DNA from: Peribacillus sp044761985
Lineage (GTDB): Bacteria; Bacillota; Bacilli; Bacillales; DSM-1321
Assembly: GCF_044761985.1 (NCBI RefSeq)
Contig: NZ_JBIWDK010000001.1
Span: forward strand, 186,001-250,000
DNA length: 64,000 nucleotides
Reading direction: 5' to 3'
Shown here: positions 24,784 through 33,310 of the stretch, piece by piece
Position numbering within the stretch: the first letter of the stretch is position 1
Layout: each line of letters opens with the position of its first letter
Position numbers and translations under genes: made by a program
Notes under the pieces: generated by a model
Told to the model about the DNA's origin: nothing
Databases searched by the model: none
Seen by the model: the letters and a program-made list of their open reading frames with translations, nothing else

Positions 24784-24876
24784 TTTGTTTGTCTACAAGG
24801 AACTTTTACTAACGAAAAATATAGAATCCCATCATGCTGATTACTTTATATGTCATACTTAAACTTATTAAAAAGC

Positions 24877-24928
24877 TACAAAAAGTCGTTGAGGTAAGCT
24901 AAGGAGCTTTCCTCGACGACTTTTTGTG
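24877..24928. terminator. Orphan terminator-like hairpin
   Basis: ACAAAAAGTCGT pairs with ACGACTTTTTGT, with inner stems GAGG/CCTC and AAGCT/AGCTT and a short AAGG loop. It lies between two divergent genes, so no current gene ends here. It may protect the MFS gene from read-through or be left from a deleted gene. Confidence 0.6.
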
Positions 24929-25035
24929 TTATTCCCTATTAGCACGTCCTAACCCTTTTTTTGGAAAACGTCTTTATGAAGTATTTTCAGTTTTATGGTT
25001 AGACTATTCATTATCAACATTAATGAGGTGCTTGA

Positions 25036-26280
25036 ATGGAAAACCAGAAAGGTAATAGTAAGGTTAGCGTGTGGTGTATTGTAAGCATGGCTTCGATTCC
25101 TCTCGTTATGACCCTGGGGAATTCAATGCTTATACCCGTACTACCGGTTTTTGAAGAGAAAGTGAATATCACTTCATTTCAATCGAGTATGATAATCACC
25201 AGTTATTCGGTCGCGTCCATCTTTCTTATCCCCGTGGCGGGTTACTTATCTGATCGCATAGGAAGAAAAAAAGTCATACTACCAAGTCTAATATTAGCTT
25301 TAATTGGAGGATTGATTGCAGGGTTCGCATCCTGGAAAATGGACAGTCCATATACCTGGATAATCATTGGGCGGATCCTTCAAGGGATTGGAGCATCTGG
25401 GGCGTCACCGATTATTCTTCCGTTAGTGGGGGACCTTTATAAGGATGACGATGAAAAGACCAGCTCGACGCTTGGCATCATCGAAACGTCAAATACGTTC
25501 GGCAAAGTTTTAAGTCCGATTTTAGGATCTTTGTTTGCAGCTGTCCTTTGGTTCCTTCCGTTCTTTTCCATTTCCTTTTTTAGCCTGATCTCAATCATTT
25601 TCGTATTCTTTTGCATCAAGGTTCCAAAAAATGAAGATGAGCCTCTTAAGTTCAAGGAATTCTTAAAAAAAACGAAGGCTACCTTTAAGAAAGAAGGAAA
25701 ATGGCTGTCCGTAGTCTTCATATTGGGTGTTTTCGTCATGCTCATTCTTTTTGCGGTGCTATTTTTCTTATCGGATAATCTGGAGAAATTGCATCATCTA
25801 AAAGGAGTGAAAAAAGGCTTTATATTGGCTATCCCTTTATTATTCCTGTGTATCTCCTCTTATATAGCGGGAAGGAAAATCAAAGGAAGCATTCCTTTGA
25901 TGAGAAAGATCATTTTGGTCAGTTTAATACTGATGTCGGCAAGCGTGGCATTTGTAGGATATACAAAGGACAAACTCGTGATCATGCTCATTCTAGTGAG
26001 TATATTGGGGATTGCCATTGGGGCGCTACTTCCAACATTGGATGCGCTCATCACTGAGAATATCGAAAAGGAACAACGAGGAACCATCTCGTCTTTTTAT
26101 AGCGCGGCCAGGTTTATCGGTGTCGCGGCAGGACCACCGCTCATGTCTGTGTTAATGAAAAATCATTTAAACATGAGTTATATTATTTCCGCCGTGATTG
26201 GTCTCATCTTGCTATTCCTCGTCTTTAAAATCATTAATAAAAAAACATTGAAACCGGACGACAAGAAAGCCGAATCCTAA
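25036..26280 (+). CDS. MFS transporter, drug:proton antiporter type
   Basis: 414 residues with twelve predicted membrane helices. Motif A, GYLSDRIGRKK, lies between helices 2 and 3; GRILQGIGASGASPIILPLVGDLY matches motif B/helix 4, and an antiporter-like motif C may be ETSNTFGKVLSPILGSL. A long charged loop (KVPKNEDEPLKFKEFLKKTKATFKK) separates the halves. Best described as DHA1-type (Bmr/Blt relatives) exporter; substrate unknown. ATG 25036 has GAGGTGC upstream. Confidence 0.85.
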   Translation: MENQKGNSKVSVWCIVSMASIPLVMTLGNSMLIPVLPVFEEKVNITSFQSSMIITSYSVASIFLIPVAGYLSDRIGRKKVILPSLILALIGGLIAGFASWKMDSPYTWIIIGRILQGIGASGASPIILPLVGDLYKDDDEKTSSTLGIIETSNTFGKVLSPILGSLFAAVLWFLPFFSISFFSLISIIFVFFCIKVPKNEDEPLKFKEFLKKTKATFKKEGKWLSVVFILGVFVMLILFAVLFFLSDNLEKLHHLKGVKKGFILAIPLLFLCISSYIAGRKIKGSIPLMRKIILVSLILMSASVAFVGYTKDKLVIMLILVSILGIAIGALLPTLDALITENIEKEQRGTISSFYSAARFIGVAAGPPLMSVLMKNHLNMSYIISAVIGLILLFLVFKIINKKTLKPDDKKAES

Positions 26281-26303
26281 AGGAATCGGCTTTCTCTTTG
26301 TTG
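26264..26303. terminator. Terminator between MFS gene and small minus-strand gene
   Basis: AGAAAGCCGA(A)TCC pairs with GGA(A)TCGGCTTTCT with one internal mismatch; the MFS stop codon is in the loop. Confidence 0.7.
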
Positions 26304-26309
26304 TATCTG

Positions 26310-26492
26310 TCAGTTGTTTTCCATTTGTTGGCCGATTTCTTTTTGGGCCAGCTCAAGATTTGCACTTCTTAAAATGGAGTACTTGTCGACAGAGTCTCCA
26401 GGGATACGCTGTGAAGTTGGATTTTCATTAACTGTGACAGTCATTTCTTTATTTTCGGTTACTTTTCGGAATGCATTTTGCTTCTTTGACAT
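26310..26492 (-). CDS. Small hydrophilic protein of unknown function
   Basis: 60 residues from ATG 26492, MSKKQNAFRKVTENKEMTVT...; an in-frame ATG at 26504 sits directly against the AAGGAG ribosome site, so the later start is preferred. Hydrophilic with no cysteine, Gln/Asn rich end (QKEIGQQMENN). I do not recognise the family. Location beside splB hints at a spore-related role, but there is no motif of known small acid-soluble spore proteins. Confidence 0.6.
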   Translation of the reverse strand: MSKKQNAFRKVTENKEMTVTVNENPTSQRIPGDSVDKYSILRSANLELAQKEIGQQMENN

Positions 26493-26632
26493 ATTGCATC
26501 TCATCTCCTTTCCATTATTTACAGAATAAAAACCATCATGAGGATTTTAGAAGTGGCAAAAGCTATCCTTATATATAGGTTGTCTAGTTTAACTAAAACT
26601 ATGACCGGATCGGTCAATGAATGGAGATGGAT

Positions 26633-27658
26633 ATGAAACCCTTTATCCCACAGCTTGTTTATATCGAACCACGGGCCCTTGAATACCCCTTAGGAAGAGA
26701 ACTGAAAAAGAAGTTTGAGGACATGGGTATCGAAATCCGTGAAACGACCTCTCATAATCAAATTCGGGACTTACCCGGAGATAATGATCTTCAAAAGTAT
26801 CGTGTAGCTAAATCCACACTGGTTGTAGGTATCAGAAAGACATTGAAATTCGATACCTCTAAACCTTCGGCCGAGTATGCCATTCCTTTGGCCACAGGCT
26901 GTATGGGGCACTGTCATTATTGCTATTTACAGACAACGCTTGGTACCAAACCATATATAAGGACCTATGTTAATCTGAATGAGATTTTTGAGGCTGCAGA
27001 AAACTACATGAACGAAAGAAAACCAGAAATTACCCGTTTCGAGGCCGCTTGTACATCTGACATCGTCGGCATTGACCATTTGACACATTCATTAAAACGG
27101 GCTATCGAATACTTTGGCAAAAGTGAATATGGTGTGCTTCGGTTTGTAACCAAATTTCATCATGTCGATCATCTCTTGGATGCAAAGCATAATGGTAAGA
27201 CAAGATTCAGGTTCAGCATCAATTCAAGGTATGTGATCAAGAATTTTGAACCTGGTACCTCAAGCTTTGACGAGAGGATAGAGGCAGCACGAAAAGTGGC
27301 GGGTGCGGGCTACCCATTAGGATTCATCGTCGCGCCCATTTATAGGCATGAAGATTGGCAGGGAGGGTATTATGAACTCTTCCAACGATTGAGCGAGGGC
27401 TTAAAAGGAGTCGACATACCGGATTTAACGTTTGAATTAATACAACATCGCTTTACGGGGCCTGCTAAAAGAGTGATTCAAAAAAATTATCCCAAAACAA
27501 AGTTGGAACTGGATGAAACCAAACGGAAATATAAATGGGGCCGTTATGGAATCGGTAAATACGTTTATCAAAATGAAGAAGCAAAAGAGTTGGAAACGAC
27601 AATAAGAGAGTATATAGAGGAATTTTTTCCGAAAGCTGTAGTTCAGTACTTTACTTAA
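26633..27658 (+). CDS. splB: Spore photoproduct lyase
   Basis: 341 residues from ATG 26633, six bases after GGAG; ATGs at 26621 and 26627 lack a ribosome site and MKPFIPQLVYIEPRALEYPLG is the usual family start. Radical-SAM cluster motif CMGHCHYC uses Cys90, Cys94 and Cys97; the catalytic hydrogen-donor Cys140 is in RFEAACTSDIVGID. During spore germination it splits the UV lesion 5-thyminyl-5,6-dihydrothymine in DNA. The regulator gene splA, next to splB in B. subtilis, is absent here. I could not assign a sigma-G promoter with confidence. Confidence 0.97.
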   Translation: MKPFIPQLVYIEPRALEYPLGRELKKKFEDMGIEIRETTSHNQIRDLPGDNDLQKYRVAKSTLVVGIRKTLKFDTSKPSAEYAIPLATGCMGHCHYCYLQTTLGTKPYIRTYVNLNEIFEAAENYMNERKPEITRFEAACTSDIVGIDHLTHSLKRAIEYFGKSEYGVLRFVTKFHHVDHLLDAKHNGKTRFRFSINSRYVIKNFEPGTSSFDERIEAARKVAGAGYPLGFIVAPIYRHEDWQGGYYELFQRLSEGLKGVDIPDLTFELIQHRFTGPAKRVIQKNYPKTKLELDETKRKYKWGRYGIGKYVYQNEEAKELETTIREYIEEFFPKAVVQYFT

Positions 27659-27737
27659 AGAGAAAAGTTTCGCCAAAACAGTCATAATAAGCCCTGCTCC
27701 TGCTTAAAAATGAATAGACCGGGTGGGGAGGGCAGCT

Positions 27738-28619
27738 ATGATTATTGACGGCGTATTTTCCGGAGGCGGGATAAAAGGCTATGGATTATTGGGTGGATTC
27801 CAAGAGTTGGAGGAACGTGGATTTACATTTCATAGAACTGCAGGAACAAGTGCGGGTTCTATTATAGCTGCCTTCATAGCAGCTGGGTATACAGGGGAAG
27901 AAATGGAGAAACTCTTTATTGATATAAACCTATCTGGTTTATTGGATAGGAGACACGGTCTTATACCGATTCCTTTTGCAAAATGGCTTTTAGTTTATTG
28001 GAAATTGGGATTATACAAGGGGGAGGCATTAGAAAAATGGGTAGCTCAAAAACTGGCTATCAGAAATGTGGTTACCTTCAAAGATCTTCCCCCTCAATCT
28101 CTTCGCATAATCGCTTCGGATATCACAAATGGGAAGTTGGTCGTCCTACCTGATGATTTGAAGAACTATGGGATTGACCCTCATACTTTTTCAGTGGCTA
28201 AAGCGGTAAGGATGAGTTGCAGCATTCCCTATTTTTTTGAACCAGTCAAGCTGAACGTAGGGAAAAGTACGGCTCTATTCGTTGATGGAGGAGTATTGAG
28301 CAACTTCCCCATGTGGTTATTCAATTCTGAACATGTACGAAAGGAACGGCCCGTCATCGGTTTGCGATTGAGTGCGGATGAAATATGGAAGCCACATGAG
28401 GTAGGAAACGCAGTGGAGTTATTCTCGGCCCTGTTCAAAACGATGAAGGATGCTCACGATGCACGTTATATATCCAAAAAACATGTTAACAACATCGTTT
28501 TTATTCCTATGAAGGGGATTTCCGCGATGGATTTCAATATGAATGATGAGATGAAGGGGGAATTAATAGAACGTGGACGAATTTACACAAGGGAGTTTTT
28601 AAAACGATGGACCTATTAA
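27738..28619 (+). CDS. yqhO: Patatin-like phospholipase YqhO
   Basis: 293 residues from ATG 27738 (GGGGAGGG upstream). Oxyanion motif SGGGIKGYGLLGG, nucleophile elbow GTSAGS, and catalytic Asp in VDGGVLSNFP define an intact patatin acyl hydrolase. It presumably acts on membrane lipids from the cytoplasm. The upstream 27659-27737 region has no terminator, so co-transcription with splB is possible. Confidence 0.9.
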   Translation: MIIDGVFSGGGIKGYGLLGGFQELEERGFTFHRTAGTSAGSIIAAFIAAGYTGEEMEKLFIDINLSGLLDRRHGLIPIPFAKWLLVYWKLGLYKGEALEKWVAQKLAIRNVVTFKDLPPQSLRIIASDITNGKLVVLPDDLKNYGIDPHTFSVAKAVRMSCSIPYFFEPVKLNVGKSTALFVDGGVLSNFPMWLFNSEHVRKERPVIGLRLSADEIWKPHEVGNAVELFSALFKTMKDAHDARYISKKHVNNIVFIPMKGISAMDFNMNDEMKGELIERGRIYTREFLKRWTY

Positions 28620-28622
28620 AAA

Positions 28623-28662
28623 GAAAAAAATCGGGCTCCTAAAATGAGGCCCGATTTTTCTT
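28623..28662. terminator. Bidirectional terminator between yqhO and yqhP
   Basis: AAAAATCGGG pairs with CCCGATTTTT around a partly paired CTCCT...AGG interior, followed by CTTTTT. Its right side overlaps the end of yqhP. Confidence 0.8.
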
Positions 28663-29022
28663 TTTATTTTTTTTTCCTTCAATGACCGTCAAGTGACTCT
28701 CCGTTTTCTTACGTGCTAAACCTTTCTTGGACGTTTTCGCTGCCGAAAAGCTAGCCACATTATCCTTTTTCGAAGTTTTGCTCTTTAGCCGCTTTTTCGA
28801 CTGACGTGCAGCCTTACGAAATGCCTGTTGCTCTTTTTTCACTGGCTTACTCTTTGTTAATCCGGTGTAGATCATATAAATAATCCCAGCGACCGCGGCA
28901 ATAATCAGAATATTCTTTAGGAGTCCGATTGGGTCAGTAACCATTCTGCTTATCAGTCCGAAGACTCCGAGGGCGATGATTCCGTATATCAAAATAGATA
29001 TGAAACGTTTCAACAAAGACAC
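28639..29022 (-). CDS. yqhP: SA1362-family membrane protein YqhP
   Basis: 127 residues. Two membrane helices (about 8-26 and 34-53) are followed by a very basic tail rich in Lys/Arg/Ser (SKKRLKSKTSKKDN, RKKTESHL, KKNKKKNRASF). Matches the YqhP/SA1362 family by layout and position. Function unknown; the tail may contact nucleic acid or acidic lipids. Confidence 0.8.
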   Translation of the reverse strand: MSLLKRFISILIYGIIALGVFGLISRMVTDPIGLLKNILIIAAVAGIIYMIYTGLTKSKPVKKEQQAFRKAARQSKKRLKSKTSKKDNVASFSAAKTSKKGLARKKTESHLTVIEGKKNKKKNRASF

Positions 29023-29143
29023 CTCCTTAAGAGCATCATAAGCATTTTTAGCTTATTTTAAACATTATCCATTCAAAATATTCCCAAAAAGTAAAGAGGG
29101 AGTAATACTTATCATATTATTCCGAAAGTCAGTTATAAGTGTT

Positions 29144-30097
29144 TTACACAATAACATCCGAGTCTAAACCTTCCTCCGTACTTTTTTCCATCTTTAAGAG
29201 CTCATTGAAGGAAGCGAGTGCAACCTCGACCTGATCGTCTGAAGGGGATTTTGTGGTTAACAATTGAAGCCAAAGACCAGGATATCCAAGGTAACGAAGA
29301 ACAGGAATATCTCTCACTTTATTCGTCAACTGCAATACCTCAAAAGCTATGCCTAGGACGACAGGGATAAGTAAAACGCGATCCACGACACGGAGCCAAA
29401 GAGGATCGGTCGGGACGAGAAGGTACACAAACATGCCGACAATGACAGTAAATAGAATAAAGCTACTGCCGCAACGGTAATGAAGCCTTGAACTTGCCTG
29501 GACATTGGCCACATTCAATTCTTTGCCACTTTCAAAGCAATTAATCACTTTATGCTCTGCCCCATGATATTGGAACACGCGCTTGATTAATGGGGTCATG
29601 GATACTACGTAAATATATACGAGCAGTAGTATCAATTTAAATAAGCTTTCCACTAGGATCTGTGCCAGGTGACTAGAGAATATGGGTCTTGTCAATTCTG
29701 CAAGGAAAACGGGAACGAGGGTGAACAGCAATTTCCCGAATAGGAATGATAGAACACCGATAACAGCCACACTTAACCATACACTAAACCTTGAAGACTC
29801 CTTGACTTCTTTTTTCTTTTCTACTTTGGTTCCTTCAGCTTCCTCTTCATACTGTTCTGTGGAAAAATTAAGATGTTTAGAGCCATTTGCACTTGATTGT
29901 ATAAGGGCAACGATTCCCCGTACAAATGGGATTTTTTTTAGCCGATTCATCACAGGCTTTGATTCTCGTGGTAAATGGTAATACACGATCGTTGAATCCT
30001 TGCGACGGACAGCGGTGACTGTGTGATGCTTGCCGCCAAACATGACGCCTTCCACGACAGCCTGCCCTCCATAAACGGGTTTTTGAACCTCAGACAT
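29144..30097 (-). CDS. yqhQ: DUF1385 membrane protein YqhQ
   Basis: 317 residues. Conserved N-terminal PVYGGQAVVEGVMFGGKHHTVTAVRR of DUF1385, followed by about four to five membrane helices and the FQYHGAEHKVINCFESG motif with conserved His and Cys. The family is widespread (PrmC-proximal in other Firmicutes). Function unknown; the GAEHKV motif suggests a possible metal site. Confidence 0.88.
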   Translation of the reverse strand: MSEVQKPVYGGQAVVEGVMFGGKHHTVTAVRRKDSTIVYYHLPRESKPVMNRLKKIPFVRGIVALIQSSANGSKHLNFSTEQYEEEAEGTKVEKKKEVKESSRFSVWLSVAVIGVLSFLFGKLLFTLVPVFLAELTRPIFSSHLAQILVESLFKLILLLVYIYVVSMTPLIKRVFQYHGAEHKVINCFESGKELNVANVQASSRLHYRCGSSFILFTVIVGMFVYLLVPTDPLWLRVVDRVLLIPVVLGIAFEVLQLTNKVRDIPVLRYLGYPGLWLQLLTTKSPSDDQVEVALASFNELLKMEKSTEEGLDSDVIV

Positions 30098-30444
30098 TTC
30101 TACACCAACCTAAATAGTTTTTCACGTAGCTCTCTCATGGATGCTAACATGTATAGCCTAAAATATGTTCAGGTTTTTATAAATCGACCTTTCATCAATC
30201 AATTGATGATGAGCGGGGAACTTATTCCTAAACACGAACATAAATGAACCATCTCAGGAAGAAACATTCTTATACATATAAACTTCAACATTGAATGGAT
30301 ATTATCCTTTGAGAAAAGTACATTATTTATGAGTTAATCATACAGAATAATAACAAAAACCTCTAGTAAATCTACCCTCGAAGGCCCAAAAAAGAAAATA
30401 TTCCTATTTAAGAAAGGACATACTATATATCGGAGGTGTTTAAG
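30098..30444. other. Divergent intergenic region yqhQ-yqhR
   Basis: 347 bases, AT-rich, no open frame. One clear structure is the 18-bp palindrome TCATCAATCAATTGATGA (30192-30209; eight-base arms), a possible operator. No promoter could be assigned with confidence. Confidence 0.4.
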
Positions 30445-30957
30445 GTGTCTACAAATGAAACAGGTAATCATCAGCAAGAGAATAAAAGTTTGTTGCTTGC
30501 CAATGTATTTGCCATTGGTATTTTTGGGGGAATCTTTGCTAGTTTAGCCGGAGTGGCGGCACATTATTTTAAGTTTATGGAGTTTAGTCCGAAATTCATC
30601 TTAACTTCCTGGTCGGATATGTCCTGGATTGACCGTTGGCAGGGAACGATGATGACTTTGCTAGTGTTCGGAATCCTCTCCATTGGTGTTGCTTTCATAT
30701 ATTATGGGCTTTTAAAAAAAATTAAAAGCATTTTTGCTGGTCTGATTTATGGTGTGATTTGCTGGGCATTACTGGTTTTTGTTTTCAAGCCAATGTTTTC
30801 AGATTTGCCCGCTGTTTCGAAGATGTCATCTAATTCCGTCATAACCAGTGTTTGCATTTTTATTTTATACGGTCTTTTTGTAGGATATTCTATATCCTAT
30901 GACCATCAGGAATATCTGCGTCAAAAAGAAATCGCTGAAAATCAATCGGGAAGCTGA
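30445..30957 (+). CDS. yqhR: Conserved membrane protein YqhR
   Basis: 170 residues from GTG 30445, seven bases after CGGAGGTG; the earlier GTG 30436 lies inside that ribosome site. Four predicted helices (about 17-40, 67-87, 94-114, 127-147). Matches YqhR by length and position upstream of aroQ. Function unknown. Confidence 0.85.
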   Translation: MSTNETGNHQQENKSLLLANVFAIGIFGGIFASLAGVAAHYFKFMEFSPKFILTSWSDMSWIDRWQGTMMTLLVFGILSIGVAFIYYGLLKKIKSIFAGLIYGVICWALLVFVFKPMFSDLPAVSKMSSNSVITSVCIFILYGLFVGYSISYDHQEYLRQKEIAENQSGS

Positions 30958-31050
30958 TCGGGCCGTTTGTAAAAAAGTAGTAAGACAATTTGTAATTATG
31001 ATAGAATATTCATGGAAAGCATTATTTAACCATGAGCAGGTGTTGGAAAG

Positions 31051-31500
31051 ATGATAAAAATTTTATTAATTAATGGTCCGAACCTTAATCGATTAGGTAA
31101 ACGGGAACCGGTTCATTATGGCTCCTCTACCCTAGAAGATGTGGAAGCCCAATTGAATGAGCAAGCAGAAGGGTTAGATGTGGACTTGAGCTGTTTTCAA
31201 TCTAATCATGAAGGTGCGATCATCGATAAACTACATTGGTCAGAAGATCATGGATTCGATGGGGTCATCATTAATCCAGGAGCATTCACGCATTACAGCT
31301 ATGCGATTCGTGATGCGATTGCCGGTATTGATGTTCCGGTTATTGAGGTGCATATTTCGAATATACATGCCCGTGAGAGTTTCCGTCACGAATCGGTTAC
31401 TGCCCCGGTATCAGCTGGACAGATTGTCGGATTGGGAATACATGGGTATGAATTGGCATTACAGGCCATTACGAAAATTGCAAGGGGGATAATTAAATGA
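31051..31500 (+). CDS. aroQ: Type II 3-dehydroquinate dehydratase
   Basis: 149 residues. INGPNLNRLGKREPVHYG carries the catalytic Arg and Tyr; SNHEGAIIDKLH, INPGAFTHYSYAIRDAI and EVHISNIHARE(S)FRHESVTAPVSAGQIVGLG are all family hallmarks. It converts 3-dehydroquinate to 3-dehydroshikimate in aromatic biosynthesis. ATGA overlap (31497) with the next gene. Confidence 0.97.
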   Translation: MIKILLINGPNLNRLGKREPVHYGSSTLEDVEAQLNEQAEGLDVDLSCFQSNHEGAIIDKLHWSEDHGFDGVIINPGAFTHYSYAIRDAIAGIDVPVIEVHISNIHARESFRHESVTAPVSAGQIVGLGIHGYELALQAITKIARGIIK

Positions 31501-32558
31501 ATAAACTGGAACGGTTGCGCGAATCAATGGAAAAAGTGAACGTTGATGGGTTATTAATTACAAGTACATATAACCGCCGGTTTATGACTAACTTCACGGG
31601 AAGTACCGGTGTCGTGCTGGTTTCACAGAAAGAGGCTAAGTTCATCACGGACTTCCGATATGTAGAACAGGCCGGGACCCAGGCTAGGGGTTTTGAAATC
31701 GTTCAACATAAAGGAACACTCCTTGAAGAAGTCGGGAAACAAGTTGAAGAGATGAAAATTACCAAATTGGGCTTTGAACAAGACCATATGACATTTGCCA
31801 CATATAAGGCTTATGAAAAGGCTATCAAAGCTCAACTTTTGCCGTTGTCGGGAGTAATTGAGAATTTACGCTTGATAAAGACTTCTTCAGAGATTAAGAT
31901 ATTAAAGGAAGCGGCTGCTATCGCTGATGCTGCCTTTACACATATTCTTGATTTTATTCGTCCAGGCGTCACTGAGCTGGATGTGTCCAATGAACTTGAA
32001 TTCTTCATGAGGAAACAAGGCGCAACTTCATCTTCTTTCGATATCATTGTCGCATCAGGTGTTCGATCTGCTCTTCCACATGGTGTTGCAACGGATAAGA
32101 CTATCGAAAAAGGTGACTTCATCACATTGGATTATGGTGCGTACTATAATGGATATGTATCGGATATCACCCGCACATTAGCAGTCGGTAAGCCAAGTGA
32201 AGAACTTATTAATATTTATGACATTGTTTTAGAAGCTCAATTACGCGGCATGGCTGGGATTAAACCTGGGATGACGGGTAGGGAAGCGGATGCACTAACT
32301 CGCAATTTAATTGAAGAAAAAGGGTTTGGACAATACTTTGGACACTCGACGGGACATGGAATTGGTCTTGAAGTCCATGAAGGTCCCGCATTATCCGTAA
32401 GGTCTGATATCATTTTAGAACCAGGCATGGCAGTTACCGTTGAACCGGGGATTTACCTACCGGGAATTGGCGGAGTACGCATTGAAGATGATACAATCGT
32501 TACATTAAGTGGTAACGAAGCACTTACTCATTCATCAAAAGAGTTAATCATTCTGTAA
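31497..32558 (+). CDS. yqhT: M24 Xaa-Pro aminopeptidase YqhT
   Basis: 353 residues. N-terminal creatinase-type domain (NRRFMTNFTGSTGVVLVS) and C-terminal pita-bread metallopeptidase with ligands in LDYGAYYNGYVSDITRT (two Asp), GHSTGHGIGLEVHE (His), EPGIYLPGIGGVRIEDD (Glu, Glu). It removes N-terminal residues before proline. Just upstream of efp, as in most Bacillus; EF-P handles proline-rich translation, so the pairing is a functional theme, not proof of linkage. Confidence 0.95.
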   Translation: MNKLERLRESMEKVNVDGLLITSTYNRRFMTNFTGSTGVVLVSQKEAKFITDFRYVEQAGTQARGFEIVQHKGTLLEEVGKQVEEMKITKLGFEQDHMTFATYKAYEKAIKAQLLPLSGVIENLRLIKTSSEIKILKEAAAIADAAFTHILDFIRPGVTELDVSNELEFFMRKQGATSSSFDIIVASGVRSALPHGVATDKTIEKGDFITLDYGAYYNGYVSDITRTLAVGKPSEELINIYDIVLEAQLRGMAGIKPGMTGREADALTRNLIEEKGFGQYFGHSTGHGIGLEVHEGPALSVRSDIILEPGMAVTVEPGIYLPGIGGVRIEDDTIVTLSGNEALTHSSKELIIL

Positions 32559-32584
32559 ACATGTACATGTAGGAGGACAAATTT

Positions 32585-33142
32585 ATGATTTCAGTAAACG
32601 ATTTTCGCACAGGTGTAACCATTGAAGTAGATAATGGAATTTGGCAGGTTATTGAATTCCAACACGTTAAACCAGGTAAGGGAGCGGCATTTGTACGTTC
32701 TAAATTACGTAATCTTCGTACAGGTTCCATCCAAGAAAAAACTTTCCGCGCCGGTGAAAAAGTGGCGAAAGCACATATCGAGAACCGCAAAATGCAGTAT
32801 CTTTATGCAAGTGGAGACAGCCATGTATTCATGGATAACGAAACATACGACCAAATCGAACTTCCAGCATCAAGTATCGAACGCGAATTGAAATTCTTAA
32901 AGGAAAACATGGAAGTACATATCTTGACTTTCCAAGCGGAAACACTAGGCGTCGAGCTTCCTAATACAGTTGAACTTGAAGTTGCTGAAACAGAGCCAGG
33001 CATTAAAGGCGATACATCTTCAGGTGGAACAAAAACTGCTGTACTTGAAACGGGCCTTTCCGTTCAAGTGCCATTCTTCATCAACCAAGGCGACAAATTA
33101 TTGATTAACACAAACGAAGGTTCATACGTATCACGTGCCTAA
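32585..33142 (+). CDS. efp: Elongation factor P
   Basis: 185 residues, three-domain EF-P. The tip lysine is Lys32 in HVKPGKGAAF, the site of 5-aminopentanol modification in B. subtilis. EF-P rescues ribosomes stalled at polyproline. ATG 32585 follows AGGAGGACAAATTT. Last gene before the terminator at ~33160. Confidence 0.98.
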   Translation: MISVNDFRTGVTIEVDNGIWQVIEFQHVKPGKGAAFVRSKLRNLRTGSIQEKTFRAGEKVAKAHIENRKMQYLYASGDSHVFMDNETYDQIELPASSIERELKFLKENMEVHILTFQAETLGVELPNTVELEVAETEPGIKGDTSSGGTKTAVLETGLSVQVPFFINQGDKLLINTNEGSYVSRA

Positions 33143-33159
33143 GTTAACCTAAGTCATAA

Positions 33160-33196
33160 GAAGTCCGGGATTAATCATCCCGGGCTTTTTTTTATG
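33160..33196 (+). terminator. Terminator of aroQ-yqhT-efp
   Basis: GTCCGGGAT and ATCCCGGGC form a strong stem around TAATC, followed by eight T residues. Confidence 0.9.
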
Positions 33197-33246
33197 TTTT
33201 TTTAGTCACAAAGATGAATTCAGGCGATGCTTCTTTGATTAGCTTG

Positions 33247-33275
33247 TCATCATTATATGATTCCCGGCATACATT
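33247..33275 (+). promoter_or_regulatory. Predicted sigma-E promoter of spoIIIA
   Basis: CATACATT (33268-33275) fits the sigma-E -10 consensus CATACAHT exactly. Fourteen bases upstream, TCATCAT (33247-33253) is a partial match to the -35 consensus kmATATT. It lies 36 bases before the spoIIIAA start, and sigma-E control of spoIIIA is established in B. subtilis. Confidence 0.6.
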
Positions 33276-33310
33276 TTATTGAAAGTGGTGTATACAGGAG
33301 GATTGCCTAA

